Positions 1 through 9,127 of a stretch of 64,000 bases of DNA are shown here, one piece after another. The first letter of the stretch is position 1, and every line of letters begins with the position of its first letter. Below the pieces are notes generated by a model. The model made no database searches and was not told the DNA's origin. It saw nothing but the letters and a program-made list of their open reading frames with translations. Origin of the DNA: Streptomyces sp. NBC_00234 (lineage in GTDB: Bacteria; Actinomycetota; Actinomycetes; Streptomycetales; Streptomycetaceae); contig NZ_CP108101.1 of NCBI RefSeq assembly GCF_036195325.1, forward strand, positions 3,410,001 through 3,474,000. The letters are read 5' to 3'. The translations under genes were made by a program, and so were the position numbers.

Positions 1-37
1 GCGAACGAGGTGCGCTACCAGACTGCGCCACAGGCCC
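1..37 (-). tRNA. tRNA-Ala (anticodon CGC), 5' part only
   Basis: On the minus strand the first 37 nt of a tRNA can be read. The acceptor strand is GGGCCTG, then T8 and a D-arm GCGC-loop-GCGC with the GG pair. The anticodon stem CCTCG follows, then loop TTCGC, so the anticodon CGC (positions 34-36) falls exactly on the window edge. CGC decodes GCG (Ala). The 3' half is outside the window. A tRNA at this place beside sepX fits Streptomyces gene order. Confidence 0.8.
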
Positions 38-56
38 TTGCAACGAGTGAAACTTT

Positions 57-76
57 AGCACCCCTGGAGGGGTGCT
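57..76 (-). terminator. hairpin between sepX and the tRNA
   Basis: Perfect 9-bp inverted repeat (AGCACCCCT / AGGGGTGCT) with a 2-nt gap, placed just after the sepX stop codon. It is followed on the minus strand by a short A/T stretch. It probably ends the sepX transcript upstream of the tRNA gene. Confidence 0.55.
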
Positions 77-122
77 TGGAAATCCGTTCCCCGCTGGTCA
101 GCGGAGTCGGCGTCCCGAGGTC

Positions 123-1310
123 TCACTCATTGGCCGCACGAGGGCGGTCGCCCTCGTCGTACTGGTCGAAGAGCGGGGTCCGGCCGCGGTCGCGATTGCG
201 GCGGGACTGGCTGCCGCGCTGGCGTGGCGCCGGGTCCACCGGAGGTGCGACGGGGTGCGAGGTGCCCGTCTGGGTGGGCTCCGCGGTGCTGGAGCGCGCG
301 GCGCTCCAGGTCTCGGGGTCGTTGACCTCGACGCCCCCCGTGGCGCGCGGGGCGACCGGGGCGGTGACGTAGGTCGGGAGCGGCACGGGCACCGGCTCCC
401 AGCTGTCGCCCTGGACCCGGCCGCGCTCGCGCTGCTGGTCGACCCATTCCGCGTGGTCCGTCTGCTCGACGAGGGCGCGGCGGCCGGCCTCCTGCGGGGA
501 GACGGTGGGTACGGGTTCGGGCTGGGGGTGGCCCGCTTCGGGCTCCTCGTCGGGCTCTGCGGGAGCCGTCGTCGCGGGCTGGTGCCTGCGGGGGCGGTTC
601 TCGCGCAGCCGCTGGGCCGCCATCTCGGCCCGGCGCCGGTCCATGGTGAAGGCGAACCGGTGCCGCTCCTTGGCGCGCAGATGCACGATGTACGTGCTCA
701 ACAGCACGGCCGGTACGGCGGGGGCCCACAGGAACCCGAGTCCGCCGACCGCCGCGACGATCGCGCCGAGGGTGAAGGCCAGGAAGAGGACGACGGTCGT
801 ACGCCGACGGCGGGCCAGGACCTGCGAGCGCTGGGCCCGCCTGGCGCGCTCGGCATCCGCCTGGGAGGTGCGCGGGCGTCTCGGGGGAGCAGACCGCTCC
901 TGAGGCGCGCGCCCCTGCGCCGCCCGGCGCTCCCCGGGCGTGGAGTCGGGCGCCTGGCGCTCCGGAGCCGGACGTCCCGACGCACGCTCCGAGGCGTGCG
1001 CCGGGTCGTGCACCCGGGCTTCGGTATGCGCCGGAGGCGCGGCAAAGGCCCGGACGTCCACGGAATCCATTCGGTCCGTGGCCGCGTCCGGGTCGACGTC
1101 GGGCGTCGCCTCCTCGGCGGTGCGCTCTTCCAACTCCTTGGCGTACCGGCGCTCCATGGCCGCCCGTCCGGACAGCAGCCGGATGGCGGTGCTGAAGCGT
1201 TCCGTCGGACGCGCTTCGTTGAGCTCGTCCTGCCGGCGAAGCCACATCGGCACCAAGTAGGCGGCCCAGGCCCCGACGATGACTGCGTAGATGAGGCCGC
1301 TGCTGCTCAC
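123..1310 (-). CDS. sepX: SepX/GlpR septal membrane protein
   Basis: About 395 aa. The N-terminus holds one membrane segment (SGLIYAVIVGAWAAYLVPMW) followed by the RRQDELNEARPTERFSTA stretch typical of Streptomyces SepX. A long charged, Pro/Arg-rich region, a second hydrophobic pair near the middle (after the RRRRTTVVLFLAF stretch) and a low-complexity tail ending in RGRTPLFDQYDEG follow. SepX is a divisome-associated membrane protein of Streptomyces; its corynebacterial counterpart GlpR is the membrane receptor of the gephyrin-like protein Glp. The glp gene lies 2 kb upstream on the same strand, which strongly supports the call. I chose GTG 1310 (VSSSGLIY); in-frame starts at 1316 and ATG 1343 also exist. 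This is the last gene of the leftward block. Confidence 0.85.
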   Translation of the reverse strand: MSSSGLIYAVIVGAWAAYLVPMWLRRQDELNEARPTERFSTAIRLLSGRAAMERRYAKELEERTAEEATPDVDPDAATDRMDSVDVRAFAAPPAHTEARVHDPAHASERASGRPAPERQAPDSTPGERRAAQGRAPQERSAPPRRPRTSQADAERARRAQRSQVLARRRRTTVVLFLAFTLGAIVAAVGGLGFLWAPAVPAVLLSTYIVHLRAKERHRFAFTMDRRRAEMAAQRLRENRPRRHQPATTAPAEPDEEPEAGHPQPEPVPTVSPQEAGRRALVEQTDHAEWVDQQRERGRVQGDSWEPVPVPLPTYVTAPVAPRATGGVEVNDPETWSAARSSTAEPTQTGTSHPVAPPVDPAPRQRGSQSRRNRDRGRTPLFDQYDEGDRPRAANE

Positions 1311-1467
1311 GCTCACACCGTAGAGGGGTTTGCGCGGAGGCATCCGCCAATTGGCCCGGTGTGTCGCACGATCTAGCTGATATCACGGACTTTTTTTGTG
1401 ATTGTTCAGATCAACAGTCGACGTTTGCGGCTTCGTTAGCTGTCAGAGTGCGATCAATTTCGAACAC

Positions 1468-2088
1468 TTATTTCATTTCACGGGGAGTGCGCGGAGTACC
1501 GGGTCGCGACTGGTGCCAACGCCGCAGCATCCCCTCGGGAACCTCGTCCGCGGTGAGCGCGTAGATCAGGTGGTCCCGCCAGGCGCCGTCGATGTGGAGA
1601 TAGCGTGGACGCAGCCCTTCCTCGCGGAATCCGAGTTTCTCCACGACTCTCCGGCTGGGCACGTTCTCCGGGCGAATGCACACCTCGATGCGGTGGAGCC
1701 CGACCGTGCGGAAACAGTGGTCGACGGCGAGCGCGACGGCGGTCGGCATGACGCCCCGGCCGGCCACGCCCTGGTCGACCCAGTAGCCGATATGGCCCGA
1801 GCACATCGAACCCCAGGTGATCCCGGCGACCGTCAACTGGCCGACGAGCTCGCCCTCGTACTCGATCGCGAAGGGCAGCATCCGGCCGGCGTTCGCCTCC
1901 GTGCGCAGATGGCGGACCATCTGACGGTACGTGGGACGCTGCGCCACCGGGCCGCCCGGGGCGGGCGGCGGAACGGTCGCCTCCCAGGGGCGCAGCCAGT
2001 CGCGGTTGCGCCGGTTGACCTCACGCCAGACGCGCTGGTCACGCAGTTTTATGGGGCGCAGGACGATCTCGCCGTCGCGGAGCGTCAC
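1468..2088 (-). CDS. GNAT acetyltransferase, RimJ/RimL type
   Basis: 206 aa. It has the GNAT fold of the RimJ/RimL (ribosomal protein N-acetyltransferase) group: an N-terminal IVLRPIKLRDQRVWREVNRRN, a central GYWVDQGVAGRGVMPTAV acetyl-CoA loop (Q/RxxGxG/A type) and a late HRIEVCIRPENVPSRRVVEK, LGFREEG region. The substrate is unknown. The gene directly follows mog in a block also holding moaC, glp and sepX. GTG 2088 has no Shine-Dalgarno. An in-frame CTG at 2109 overlaps the mog stop as CTGA and is preceded by GGGAG at good spacing, adding seven residues (LNVPTWP). That CTG may be the true start. Confidence 0.85.
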   Translation of the reverse strand: MTLRDGEIVLRPIKLRDQRVWREVNRRNRDWLRPWEATVPPPAPGGPVAQRPTYRQMVRHLRTEANAGRMLPFAIEYEGELVGQLTVAGITWGSMCSGHIGYWVDQGVAGRGVMPTAVALAVDHCFRTVGLHRIEVCIRPENVPSRRVVEKLGFREEGLRPRYLHIDGAWRDHLIYALTADEVPEGMLRRWHQSRPGTPRTPREMK

Positions 2089-2105
2089 CGGCCAGGTCGG
2101 GACGT

Positions 2106-2630
2106 TCAGCTCGGGCTCCCCGGTCGGGGGTGGTCGCCACCGCGGAGTTGGTCGACGGCGTGCACCAGAAGCCGGCCGAGGACGGCGAGCCCGTCGCGCA
2201 CGCCGCCCGTGGAGCCCGGCAGGTTCACGATGAGCGTGCGGTCCGCGACACCGGCGAGACCGCGGGAGAGCGCCGCGGTGGGGACCTTGTCGCGGCCCTC
2301 GGCCCGGATCGCCTCGGGGATGCCGGGGATCTCGTGGTCGAGGACGCGACGGGTGACCTCGGGGGTGCGGTCGGTCGGCGAGATGCCCGTACCGCCGGTG
2401 GTGACGATCACGTCGTACCCGGCTGCCGCTCCCGCACGCAGTGCGGCTTCCACCGGATCGCCGTCGGGGACGACCTGCGGTCCGTCGACGGTGAACCCGA
2501 GCCCGCCGAGGGCCTCGGCGATCAGCGGGCCGCCCTTGTCGGCGTAGACACCGGCGGACGCCCGGTTCGACGCGGTGACCACGAGGGCGCGGTACGGGGC
2601 AGCGGCCCCGCCGGTTCCGGACCCGCTCAT
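2106..2630 (-). CDS. mog: MoaB/Mog-type molybdopterin protein
   Basis: 174 aa, the usual length for MoaB/MogA proteins, which adenylylate molybdopterin before metal insertion. Visible motifs are [21 protein letters not shown] at the start of the fold, [18 protein letters not shown] (the GGTG-x5-D molybdopterin-binding loop) and [16 protein letters not shown]. The start ATGA overlaps the moaC stop by 4 bp, so the two are translationally coupled. The neighbours glp/moeA and moaC agree with cofactor work. A four-subunit module with a molybdopterin enzyme lies 15 kb to the right and would need this cofactor. Confidence 0.9.
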   Translation of the reverse strand: MSGSGTGGAAAPYRALVVTASNRASAGVYADKGGPLIAEALGGLGFTVDGPQVVPDGDPVEAALRAGAAAGYDVIVTTGGTGISPTDRTPEVTRRVLDHEIPGIPEAIRAEGRDKVPTAALSRGLAGVADRTLIVNLPGSTGGVRDGLAVLGRLLVHAVDQLRGGDHPRPGSPS

Positions 2631-3127
2631 GCGTCCGCTCCTTCCGGCGACGGGCGCCGGTAGTCGCCGGACTTGCCGCCCGACTTCGCCTCGACCCTGA
2701 CGTCCGTGATCACGGCGGCCTTGTCGACCGCCTTGACCATGTCGATGACGGTGAGCGCGGCGACCGAGACGGCGGTCAGGGCCTCCATCTCGACGCCCGT
2801 GCGGTCGGTGGTCTTCACCGTGGCGGTGATCTCCACCGCGTCGTCGGCGACGCCCAGGTCGACGTTCACACCCGAGACGGCGAGCGGGTGGCAGAGCGGG
2901 ATCAGGTCCGGGGTGCGCTTGGCGCCCATGATTCCGGCGATCCGGGCCGTGGCGAGCGCGTCCCCCTTGGGGACGCCCTCGCCCCTGAGCAGTTCGATGA
3001 CGCGCGGCGAGACGAGGACCCGGCCGCTGGCCCGGGCGACGCGCGTGGTGACGTCCTTGTCCGATACGTCGACCATCCGGGCCGCGCCCGCCTCGTCGAT
3101 GTGCGTCAGCCTGTTCTGCGTACTCAC
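2627..3127 (-). CDS. moaC: MoaC, cyclic pyranopterin monophosphate synthase
   Basis: 166 aa, family-typical length. MoaC converts the 3',8-cyclo-GTP made by MoaA into cyclic pyranopterin monophosphate, the second half of step one of molybdenum cofactor synthesis. Diagnostic stretches are [38 protein letters not shown] (catalytic region), [20 protein letters not shown] and [17 protein letters not shown]. It starts with GTG 3127 and overlaps mog by 4 bp. A 125-bp gap separates it from glp upstream. No moaA, moaD or moaE is visible here. Confidence 0.95.
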   Translation of the reverse strand: MSTQNRLTHIDEAGAARMVDVSDKDVTTRVARASGRVLVSPRVIELLRGEGVPKGDALATARIAGIMGAKRTPDLIPLCHPLAVSGVNVDLGVADDAVEITATVKTTDRTGVEMEALTAVSVAALTVIDMVKAVDKAAVITDVRVEAKSGGKSGDYRRPSPEGADA

Positions 3128-3252
3128 TGAACTCCGCCTAGCGGTAGGGCGCCGGTTGCCCGCTCGGCCCGCACCGTGGTGCGGGCCGGGGGTCCGGGGG
3201 GTGTCCCCCGGGAAGGCACAGCGGCAGATACCGTACCGCCACCGGACGGCCG

Positions 3253-4563
3253 TCAGCGGAGCAGGATGACCTCGGTCGCCGTGCCGGGCTCGGCGGAGGT
3301 GACGTCCTCGGGCAGCACGATCAGTGCGTCGGCCTGGGCGAGTGCGGCGATCAGGTGCGATCCGGAACCGCCGACAGGAGTGACGGTGCCCGCCTCCGCG
3401 TCGTACGTCCCACGCAGGAACTGGCGCTTGCCGGCCGGCGAGGAGAGTGCCTTGTCGGCGGCGAGCGTCGCGGTGACCTTCGGCCGGTGGACGTCGTCGA
3501 GGCCCATCAGGGTGCGGATCGCGGGCCGGACGAACAGCTCGAAGGAGACGTAACTGGAGACCGGGTTGCCCGGCAGCGCGAGCAGGGGCGTGTGGTCGGG
3601 GCCGATCGAGCCGAAGCCCTGCGGCTTGCCGGGCTGCATGGCCAGCTTGCGGAAGTCGATGCCGCTGCCCGGCTCGTCCTCGTCACCCACCGAGGAGAGC
3701 GCCTCCTTGACCACGTCGTACGCGCCGACGCTGACGCCACCGGTGGTGACGACGATGTCTGCACGGATCAACTGGTCCTCGATCGTGGCCCGCAGTGTCT
3801 CGGCGTCGTCGGCGACGGCGCCGACCCGGTACGCGATGGCTCCCGCGTCCCGGGCGGCGGCCGTCAGCGCGAAGCTGTTGGAGTCGTAGATCCGGCCGCC
3901 GGTCAGCTCCTCGCCGGGCTGCACCAGCTCGCTGCCGGTGGACAGGACGACGACGCGGGGGCGGGGGCGCACCTTCACCGTCGAGCGGCCGATCGCGGCG
4001 AGCAGTCCGATCTGCGGCGGTCCGACGACCGAGCCCGCGCGCAGCGCCAGGTCACCGGGCTGCACGTCGCTGCCCCTGGCCCGGACGTGGGCGCGGGCGC
4101 CGACCGGGCGGTGGACCCGGACCTCGCCGCTCGCGCCTTCGGGGGCGTCGCTGTGGGCGCGCATGGTGGCGGCCGGGCCCTCGCCCGTGCCGCCGTCGGT
4201 CCACTCGACCGGGACCACCGCTTCGGCTCCGGGCGGCAGCGGGGCGCCGGTCATGATGCGGGCGGCCTCCCCGGGGCCCACGGTCTGATCACCGGTCAGC
4301 CCCTCGCTGCCCGCGGCGACATCACCGATGACCGTGAGGACGGCGGGGAACTCCTCGCTCGCGCCCTCGACATCGGCGATCCGGACCGCGTAGCCGTCCA
4401 TCGAGCTGTTGTCGAAGGGCGGCAGGGCGATCTCCACCATGACGTCCTCGACCAGGACGCAGCCCTGGGCGTCGGGCAGTTGCAGCTCGATGGGTTCGAG
4501 CGGCTTCACCGAGCCCAGGATGTCGTCCAGGTGTTCGTCCACCGACCAGATGGTGCTGCTCAC
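3253..4563 (-). CDS. glp: Glp, gephyrin/MoeA-like protein
   Basis: 436 aa with the MoeA/gephyrin-E layout. The N-terminal domain has [14 protein letters not shown], then [29 protein letters not shown] central MogA-like domain carries [17 protein letters not shown] and [19 protein letters not shown], then a domain with [20 protein letters not shown]. MoeA inserts Mo into adenylylated molybdopterin. In corynebacteria the paralogue Glp instead binds FtsZ and the receptor GlpR, and is encoded in this same neighbourhood. Linkage to sepX/glpR suggests a division role here; sequence alone cannot separate it from MoeA. GTG 4563 is preceded by GGAG; only 4 nt separate it from galU. Confidence 0.88.
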   Translation of the reverse strand: MSSTIWSVDEHLDDILGSVKPLEPIELQLPDAQGCVLVEDVMVEIALPPFDNSSMDGYAVRIADVEGASEEFPAVLTVIGDVAAGSEGLTGDQTVGPGEAARIMTGAPLPPGAEAVVPVEWTDGGTGEGPAATMRAHSDAPEGASGEVRVHRPVGARAHVRARGSDVQPGDLALRAGSVVGPPQIGLLAAIGRSTVKVRPRPRVVVLSTGSELVQPGEELTGGRIYDSNSFALTAAARDAGAIAYRVGAVADDAETLRATIEDQLIRADIVVTTGGVSVGAYDVVKEALSSVGDEDEPGSGIDFRKLAMQPGKPQGFGSIGPDHTPLLALPGNPVSSYVSFELFVRPAIRTLMGLDDVHRPKVTATLAADKALSSPAGKRQFLRGTYDAEAGTVTPVGGSGSHLIAALAQADALIVLPEDVTSAEPGTATEVILLR

Positions 4564-4567
4564 GGTG

Positions 4568-5470
4568 TTACATCTCCTCGGTGACATATCTGCGCAGCCA
4601 GGACCGGAAGTCCGGTCCCAGGTCTTCACGTTCGCACGCGAGTCTGACAATGGCACGCAGATAGTCGCCCCGGTCGCCGGTGTCATAGCGACGGCCCTTG
4701 AAGACGACACCGTGCACCGGTCCGCCGATCTTCTCGTCCTCGGCCAGGAGCTGCAGCGCGTCCGTGAGCTGGATCTCGCCGCCGCGGCCCGGCTCGGTGT
4801 GACGCAGTATGTCGAAGATGGACGGGTCCAGGACGTACCGGCCGATGATGGCGAGGTTGCTGGGCGCGTCCGCCGCGTCGGGCTTCTCCACCAGGCCGGT
4901 GATGCGCACGACGTCGCCTTCGGCGGTGGGCTCCGCCGCCGCGCAGCCGTACATGTGGATCTGGGCGGGGTCGACCTCCAACAGCGCGATGACGCTGCCG
5001 CCCTCGCGCTCCTGGATGTCGACCATCCGGGAGAGCAGCGGGTCGCGCGGGTCGATCAGGTCGTCCCCGAGGAGAACGGCGAACGGCTGGTCGCCGACGT
5101 GCGGTGCGGCACAGAGCACGGCGTGACCGAGGCCGCGCGGGTCGCCCTGACGTACGTAGTGCATGGTGGCCAGGTCACTGGACTCCTGGACCCTGGAGAG
5201 CCGCTCGCCGTCGCCCTTGCGGGTGAGCGCGGACTCCAGTTCGTAGTTCCGGTCGAAGTGGTCTTCGAGAGGACGCTTGTTGCGGCCGGTGATCATCAGC
5301 ACGTCGGAGAGACCGGCGGCCACCGCCTCTTCGACGACATACTGGATCGCGGGCTTGTCGACGACCGGCAGCATCTCCTTCGGAGTGGCCTTGGTGGCCG
5401 GCAGGAAACGTGTGCCGAGACCGGCGGCCGGGATGACGGCCTTGCTGATCCTGGGGGGCGACTGAGTCAT
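4568..5470 (-). CDS. galU: GalU, UTP-glucose-1-phosphate uridylyltransferase
   Basis: 300 aa nucleotidyltransferase. AVIPAAGLGTRFLPATKATPKEML is the UTP-binding GxGTR loop, VVDKPAIQYVVEEAV follows, then GDDLID and VEKP sugar-nucleotide loops, and GEIQLTDALQLL. It makes UDP-glucose for cell-envelope glycans and trehalose/glycogen metabolism. It leads the leftward block and nearly abuts glp (4-nt gap), so the two are likely co-transcribed. ATG 5470 is chosen because the conserved domain starts right after; an in-frame ATG lies at 5482. The upstream 95 bp are AT-rich and shared with the divergent folate gene. Confidence 0.95.
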   Translation of the reverse strand: MTQSPPRISKAVIPAAGLGTRFLPATKATPKEMLPVVDKPAIQYVVEEAVAAGLSDVLMITGRNKRPLEDHFDRNYELESALTRKGDGERLSRVQESSDLATMHYVRQGDPRGLGHAVLCAAPHVGDQPFAVLLGDDLIDPRDPLLSRMVDIQEREGGSVIALLEVDPAQIHMYGCAAAEPTAEGDVVRITGLVEKPDAADAPSNLAIIGRYVLDPSIFDILRHTEPGRGGEIQLTDALQLLAEDEKIGGPVHGVVFKGRRYDTGDRGDYLRAIVRLACEREDLGPDFRSWLRRYVTEEM

Positions 5471-5564
5471 GCCCCGAACCATAACGGGTGAGGATGGGCG
5501 GAAGATGAGCGTCCGGTTAACTTTGTACTCATTTATACCCATACGAGAATAGTGCGAGTGCCCG
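5471..5564. promoter_or_regulatory. AT-rich divergent promoter region, galU / cyclo-ligase
   Basis: A 94-bp gap between divergent genes, far more AT-rich than its surroundings, with TTAACTTTGTACTC and TTTATACCCATACG. Both strands contain plausible -35/-10 elements (TTGTAC on plus, TATAAA on minus). No single pair is clear enough to assign. Confidence 0.4.
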
Positions 5565-6164
5565 TTGAATGACGAAACATCAGGAAAGGCGTCCTTGCGA
5601 CGCGAACTGCTCGCCGCCCGAGCCCTCCTGACTCCTGAAGACGTCCAGGAGGCCGCCGCGGTTCTCGCCTCGTCGGCATCGGAGCTCCCGGAGCTGTCCG
5701 GAGCGCGGACGGTCGCCGCCTATGTGTCCGTGGGGCGCGAACCGGGAACCCTCGCGCTGCTCGACACCCTGCGCGCGCGGGACGTACGGGTCCTGCTTCC
5801 GGTGCTGCTCCCCGACAACGACCTGGACTGGGCAGCGTACGAGGGGCCGGAGCACCTCGTACGGGCGGGCCGCGGACTGCGGGAACCGGACGGCGTACGC
5901 CTCGGGCCCGCCGCCGTACTGGACGCGGACGCCGTCCTGCTGCCCGGCCTGGCGGTGGACGGGCGTGGGATGCGGCTGGGACGGGGCGGCGGCAGCTACG
6001 ACCGGGTGCTGGCCCGGCTGTCCGCGGCCGGGGCGCATCCCGCGCTCGTCGTCCTGCTGTACGCGAACGAGGTGGTCGCGCGGGTCCCGGAGGAACCGCA
6101 CGACCACCCCGTGGACGCCGTGGTGACGCCGGCCGGAGCGCGGCGTTTCAGCGGAAGACCCTAA
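5565..6164 (+). CDS. 5-formyltetrahydrofolate cyclo-ligase family protein
   Basis: 199 aa. The family makes 5,10-methenyl-THF from 5-formyl-THF with ATP. Visible features are LRRELLAARALLTPED at the N-terminus, AAYVSVGREPGTLALLD, VLLPVLLPDNDLDWAAY, then the nucleotide-binding LLPGLAVDGRGMRLGRGGGSYDRVL loop and HDHPVDAVVTPAG at the end, where the conserved HD...D-vvTp motif sits. The start is TTG 5565 with a weak ribosome site; the conserved domain leaves little room for another. Its TAA stop interlocks with the TAG stop of the penicillin acylase gene in the four bases CTAA. Confidence 0.88.
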   Translation: MNDETSGKASLRRELLAARALLTPEDVQEAAAVLASSASELPELSGARTVAAYVSVGREPGTLALLDTLRARDVRVLLPVLLPDNDLDWAAYEGPEHLVRAGRGLREPDGVRLGPAAVLDADAVLLPGLAVDGRGMRLGRGGGSYDRVLARLSAAGAHPALVVLLYANEVVARVPEEPHDHPVDAVVTPAGARRFSGRP

Positions 6165-8911
6165 GGCTTCTTGAGCGTCAGCCTGTCGACCGTGGACTGC
6201 TCGACCGCGTCCTTGCCGAAGGACCAGTCGAGCAGTTCTCCGTCGGCCCACTTGTCGGTCTGATCGGTGTAGTGCGCGCTGAACGCGTGCCCGGAGGCAC
6301 CGGTCAGGTTGATCCAGCGGGACTTGTCCCAGTCCCCCACGTTCACGATCATCCGCATCGAGGGCACCCAGATGACCTCGTAACCGCCCGCCGCGTTCCA
6401 GCCGGTGGCGTCGACCGCGGCCTCGCCACCGCTCAGGTTCCACGGTCCGCGGTTGAGGGCCCGCTGGAGCAGGGCCGGGCCTTCGGTACCGAGGGTCTGG
6501 TTCCTCAGGGTCAGCTGGTGCAGCCGGCCCCAGCTCCAGGTGGACATGTCCTTGCCGAGCTTGGCGGTCAACTCCCAGCGGGCGTCCTCCATGGCACGCC
6601 CGAAGAGGTCGTCACGGCTGTCGAGTGCGTCTTCCCGGCCCTTGGCGGGAACCTTCCACCACTGGTTGTCCTGGTCCTCCACGATGTTCTGGACGACCTG
6701 GTACCAGCGGTCGCCGCCGTCCGGCTGCGCCGAGTCCGCGTCACGCTGGCCGCACTCGCGTACGAGCTTCTTCTGCTCGTCCACCGGGCCCGTGCTCTTG
6801 GCCGGCGGCACGTTCAGGCAGTCGCCCTCGACGCGCAGTTCCTTGGGGAGCTTGTTGCCGAAGGCCAGCTTGAGGATGTTGCGCCAGACCGCGTTGAAGT
6901 AGGCGGCAGCCGCCGAATCGGAGTCCTGGGTGTAGTCCCAGCCCTCCAGCAGCTTCTGTCCCTCGCGGACGTGCTTGTCGGAGACGCTGATCTTCATCAG
7001 CTTGGGCACCAGCAGGGCGGCGATCTCGCTGCTGTTGTCCATCTGCATCTTCTGCATGTCGTCGGTCGAGATCTTCTCGCCGCCGTCGATCTTCTTCGCG
7101 ATCAGGTCGTTGATCCGCTGGCTGCGGGCGCCGTATCCCCAGTCCTCGGTGAGCATGTGGGGGTACTTCTCGTCGATGACGGCCTGGTTGGCGGTGACGA
7201 TGTAGCCGCGCTCCGGGTTGTACTCGTAGGGCAGCTCGTCGAAGGGGATCGGCTCCTTCTTCCAGCCGTACTCCGAGGTCCAGCCGGGGCTCGGCAGCCT
7301 GCCGTCGCCGTTGACGCGGACCGGTATCGTCCCGGGGGCCTGGTAGCCGATGTTGCCCTGGGTGTCGGCGTAGATGAGGTTCTGCGAGGGCACCTCGAAG
7401 TGCTCGGCCGCCGCCCGGAACGTCTTGAAGTCCTTGGCCCGGTTGAGCTCGAACACGGCGTCCATGGACTTGCCCGGCTGCAGCGCGGTCCACTTCAGGG
7501 CGACCGCGTACCCCTCGCCGCGGTCCGGGGCCGAGTTGGTGACGGGGGCCTTCTGGCCGACCTTCTCCAGCTCGTTGCTGCGGTCGGAGACCAAGGGGCC
7601 GTTGTTGGTCTCGCGGACCGTGATGTGACGGTCCTTGCCGCCCGCGACCTTGATGGTCTCCTCGCGGGTCGTGAACGCCTTCACCTTGCCGTCGTACTGG
7701 TACCCCTCACCGGAGATCTTCTCCAGGAAGAGGTCGGTGACGTCGGCGCCGAGGTTGGTGAACCCCCAGGCGATGTCCTGGTTGTGGCCGATGATGACGC
7801 CGGGCATCCCGGAGAAGGTGTAGCCGGCGGTGTCGTACTGGCAGGACGCCGAGACGGTCCGGCAGTGCAGCCCCATCTGGTACCAGAGCGAGGGCAGCAT
7901 CGGCGCCAGGTGCGGGTCGTTGGCGAGCAGCGGCTTGTCCGTCGTCGTGTACCTGCCGGAGACGACCCAGGAGTTCGATCCGATGCCGCTGCCGTTCGGG
8001 CCGAGCAGTGCGGGGATCTCGTCGAGGGTGTCGGCGAGCGAGGAGAGCTGCGTGCTGAGGCCTTGGGTGGCGCCCGCCGCGGTGCCGGCACCGGTGCCGA
8101 TGTCGTCCGACGGCTGGGCGGCCGGGTCGAACTTCCCGGTCACCGGGGAGATCGCACCCTGCTCGACGATCGGCCGGTGCTTCTCGAAGGGATAGTCCGG
8201 GTACAGGTCCTCGATCTGCTTCGCGCTGAGCCGACTGGTCATCAGGGAGCGGTCGATCTCGTCCTGCATGTTGCCGCGCAGGTCCCAGGCCATGGCCTTC
8301 AGCCAGGCGACCGAGTCGACCGGGGTCCACTCGGTGGGCTTGTAGTCGTTGGTCAGCCCCAGCGCCGCGTACTCGACGGAGATGTCCTTGCCGTCCTTGC
8401 CCTTCAGGTACGCGTTCACACCCTCCGCGTAGGACTGGAGGTTCTTCTTGGTGTCCGCGTCGAGGACGGTGTCGTACTCCTTCTGCGCGACCTGGCGCCA
8501 GCCGAGGGTGCGCAGGAAGGCGTCGGTCTCGACCTGACCGGAACCGAACATCTCGGAGAGCCGGCCGGACGTCATGTGACGGCGGACGTCCATCTCCCAG
8601 AAGCGGTCCTGGGCCTGTACGAAGCCCTGGGCGCGGAAGAGGTCGGCGTCGGAGTCCGCGTAGATCTGCGGGATTCCGTAGTCGTCGCGGCGGACGTCCA
8701 CATCGGCGCCGAGACCGTCGAGTTCGATCGAGCCGGTGGTCTGCGGGTAGGAGGCCCGCACCGTGGAAACGGACCAGAACGCGCCGTAGCCGACACCCGC
8801 GACAAGCGCCAGCACCAGGACGATCACGAGCAGGCGGGCGCGTCGCCCCTTCTTCCTGCCGGGCTTCTTCGCATCGGAAGAACCGGAAGAGGCGGTTGTG
8901 TTGGCGGGCAT
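6161..8911 (-). CDS. penicillin acylase family protein (Ntn hydrolase)
   Basis: 916 aa. A basic N-terminus (KKPGRKKGRRARLL) precedes one membrane segment (VIVLVLALVAGVGYGAFW), so the enzyme is exported or anchored. The alpha-chain begins at VDVRRDDYGIPQIYADSDAD. GSNSWVVSG marks autoproteolysis, which would free Ser312 as N-terminal nucleophile of the beta-chain; HNQDIAWGFTNLGADVTDLFLE follows. The family hydrolyses amides such as penicillin G, acyl-homoserine lactones or lipopeptide side chains, and the true substrate is unknown. ATG 8911 is preceded by GAAGGACAG. It shares four bases with the convergent cyclo-ligase stop. It is 28 kb from the beta-lactam cluster, so no link should be assumed. 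Confidence 0.92.
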   Translation of the reverse strand: MPANTTASSGSSDAKKPGRKKGRRARLLVIVLVLALVAGVGYGAFWSVSTVRASYPQTTGSIELDGLGADVDVRRDDYGIPQIYADSDADLFRAQGFVQAQDRFWEMDVRRHMTSGRLSEMFGSGQVETDAFLRTLGWRQVAQKEYDTVLDADTKKNLQSYAEGVNAYLKGKDGKDISVEYAALGLTNDYKPTEWTPVDSVAWLKAMAWDLRGNMQDEIDRSLMTSRLSAKQIEDLYPDYPFEKHRPIVEQGAISPVTGKFDPAAQPSDDIGTGAGTAAGATQGLSTQLSSLADTLDEIPALLGPNGSGIGSNSWVVSGRYTTTDKPLLANDPHLAPMLPSLWYQMGLHCRTVSASCQYDTAGYTFSGMPGVIIGHNQDIAWGFTNLGADVTDLFLEKISGEGYQYDGKVKAFTTREETIKVAGGKDRHITVRETNNGPLVSDRSNELEKVGQKAPVTNSAPDRGEGYAVALKWTALQPGKSMDAVFELNRAKDFKTFRAAAEHFEVPSQNLIYADTQGNIGYQAPGTIPVRVNGDGRLPSPGWTSEYGWKKEPIPFDELPYEYNPERGYIVTANQAVIDEKYPHMLTEDWGYGARSQRINDLIAKKIDGGEKISTDDMQKMQMDNSSEIAALLVPKLMKISVSDKHVREGQKLLEGWDYTQDSDSAAAAYFNAVWRNILKLAFGNKLPKELRVEGDCLNVPPAKSTGPVDEQKKLVRECGQRDADSAQPDGGDRWYQVVQNIVEDQDNQWWKVPAKGREDALDSRDDLFGRAMEDARWELTAKLGKDMSTWSWGRLHQLTLRNQTLGTEGPALLQRALNRGPWNLSGGEAAVDATGWNAAGGYEVIWVPSMRMIVNVGDWDKSRWINLTGASGHAFSAHYTDQTDKWADGELLDWSFGKDAVEQSTVDRLTLKKP

Positions 8912-8990
8912 CGCTGTCCTTCGAGGGGCAGGGTGGTCCTGGGAGTGCAGGAGCAACCATAGGCGCAGCGCGGAAGCCACTCGGACGCGG

Positions 8991-9008
8991 TATGGAGATG
9001 CATCCATA
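8991..9008. promoter_or_regulatory. inverted repeat upstream of the penicillin acylase gene
   Basis: TATGGA-N6-TCCATA lies about 80 bp upstream of the acylase start. The symmetry is perfect but short. It may be an operator; no regulator gene is adjacent. Confidence 0.3.
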
Positions 9009-9127
9009 TGCGCACTGCTCGCACGAACGCTCGAAGGCATCAAGAAAGCGTTAAAGATTAGGTAAGGTAACGAAGTACCGACCGCCGGCAACCGGTCCGG
9101 CAGGCGCACGCAGGGAAGGGACGGACA

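Noticed and set aside
6272..8962. Long open frame (896 codons) on the plus strand antisense to the penicillin acylase gene
   Set aside because: High GC leaves antisense frames open. The translation is Val/Gly/Arg/Asp-rich without motifs, while the minus strand encodes a complete Ntn hydrolase.
9058..9076. IdeR/DmdR1-like iron box (TTAGGTAAGG...)
   Set aside because: Only the left half agrees; about half of the 19-bp consensus matches, and neither neighbouring gene concerns iron.
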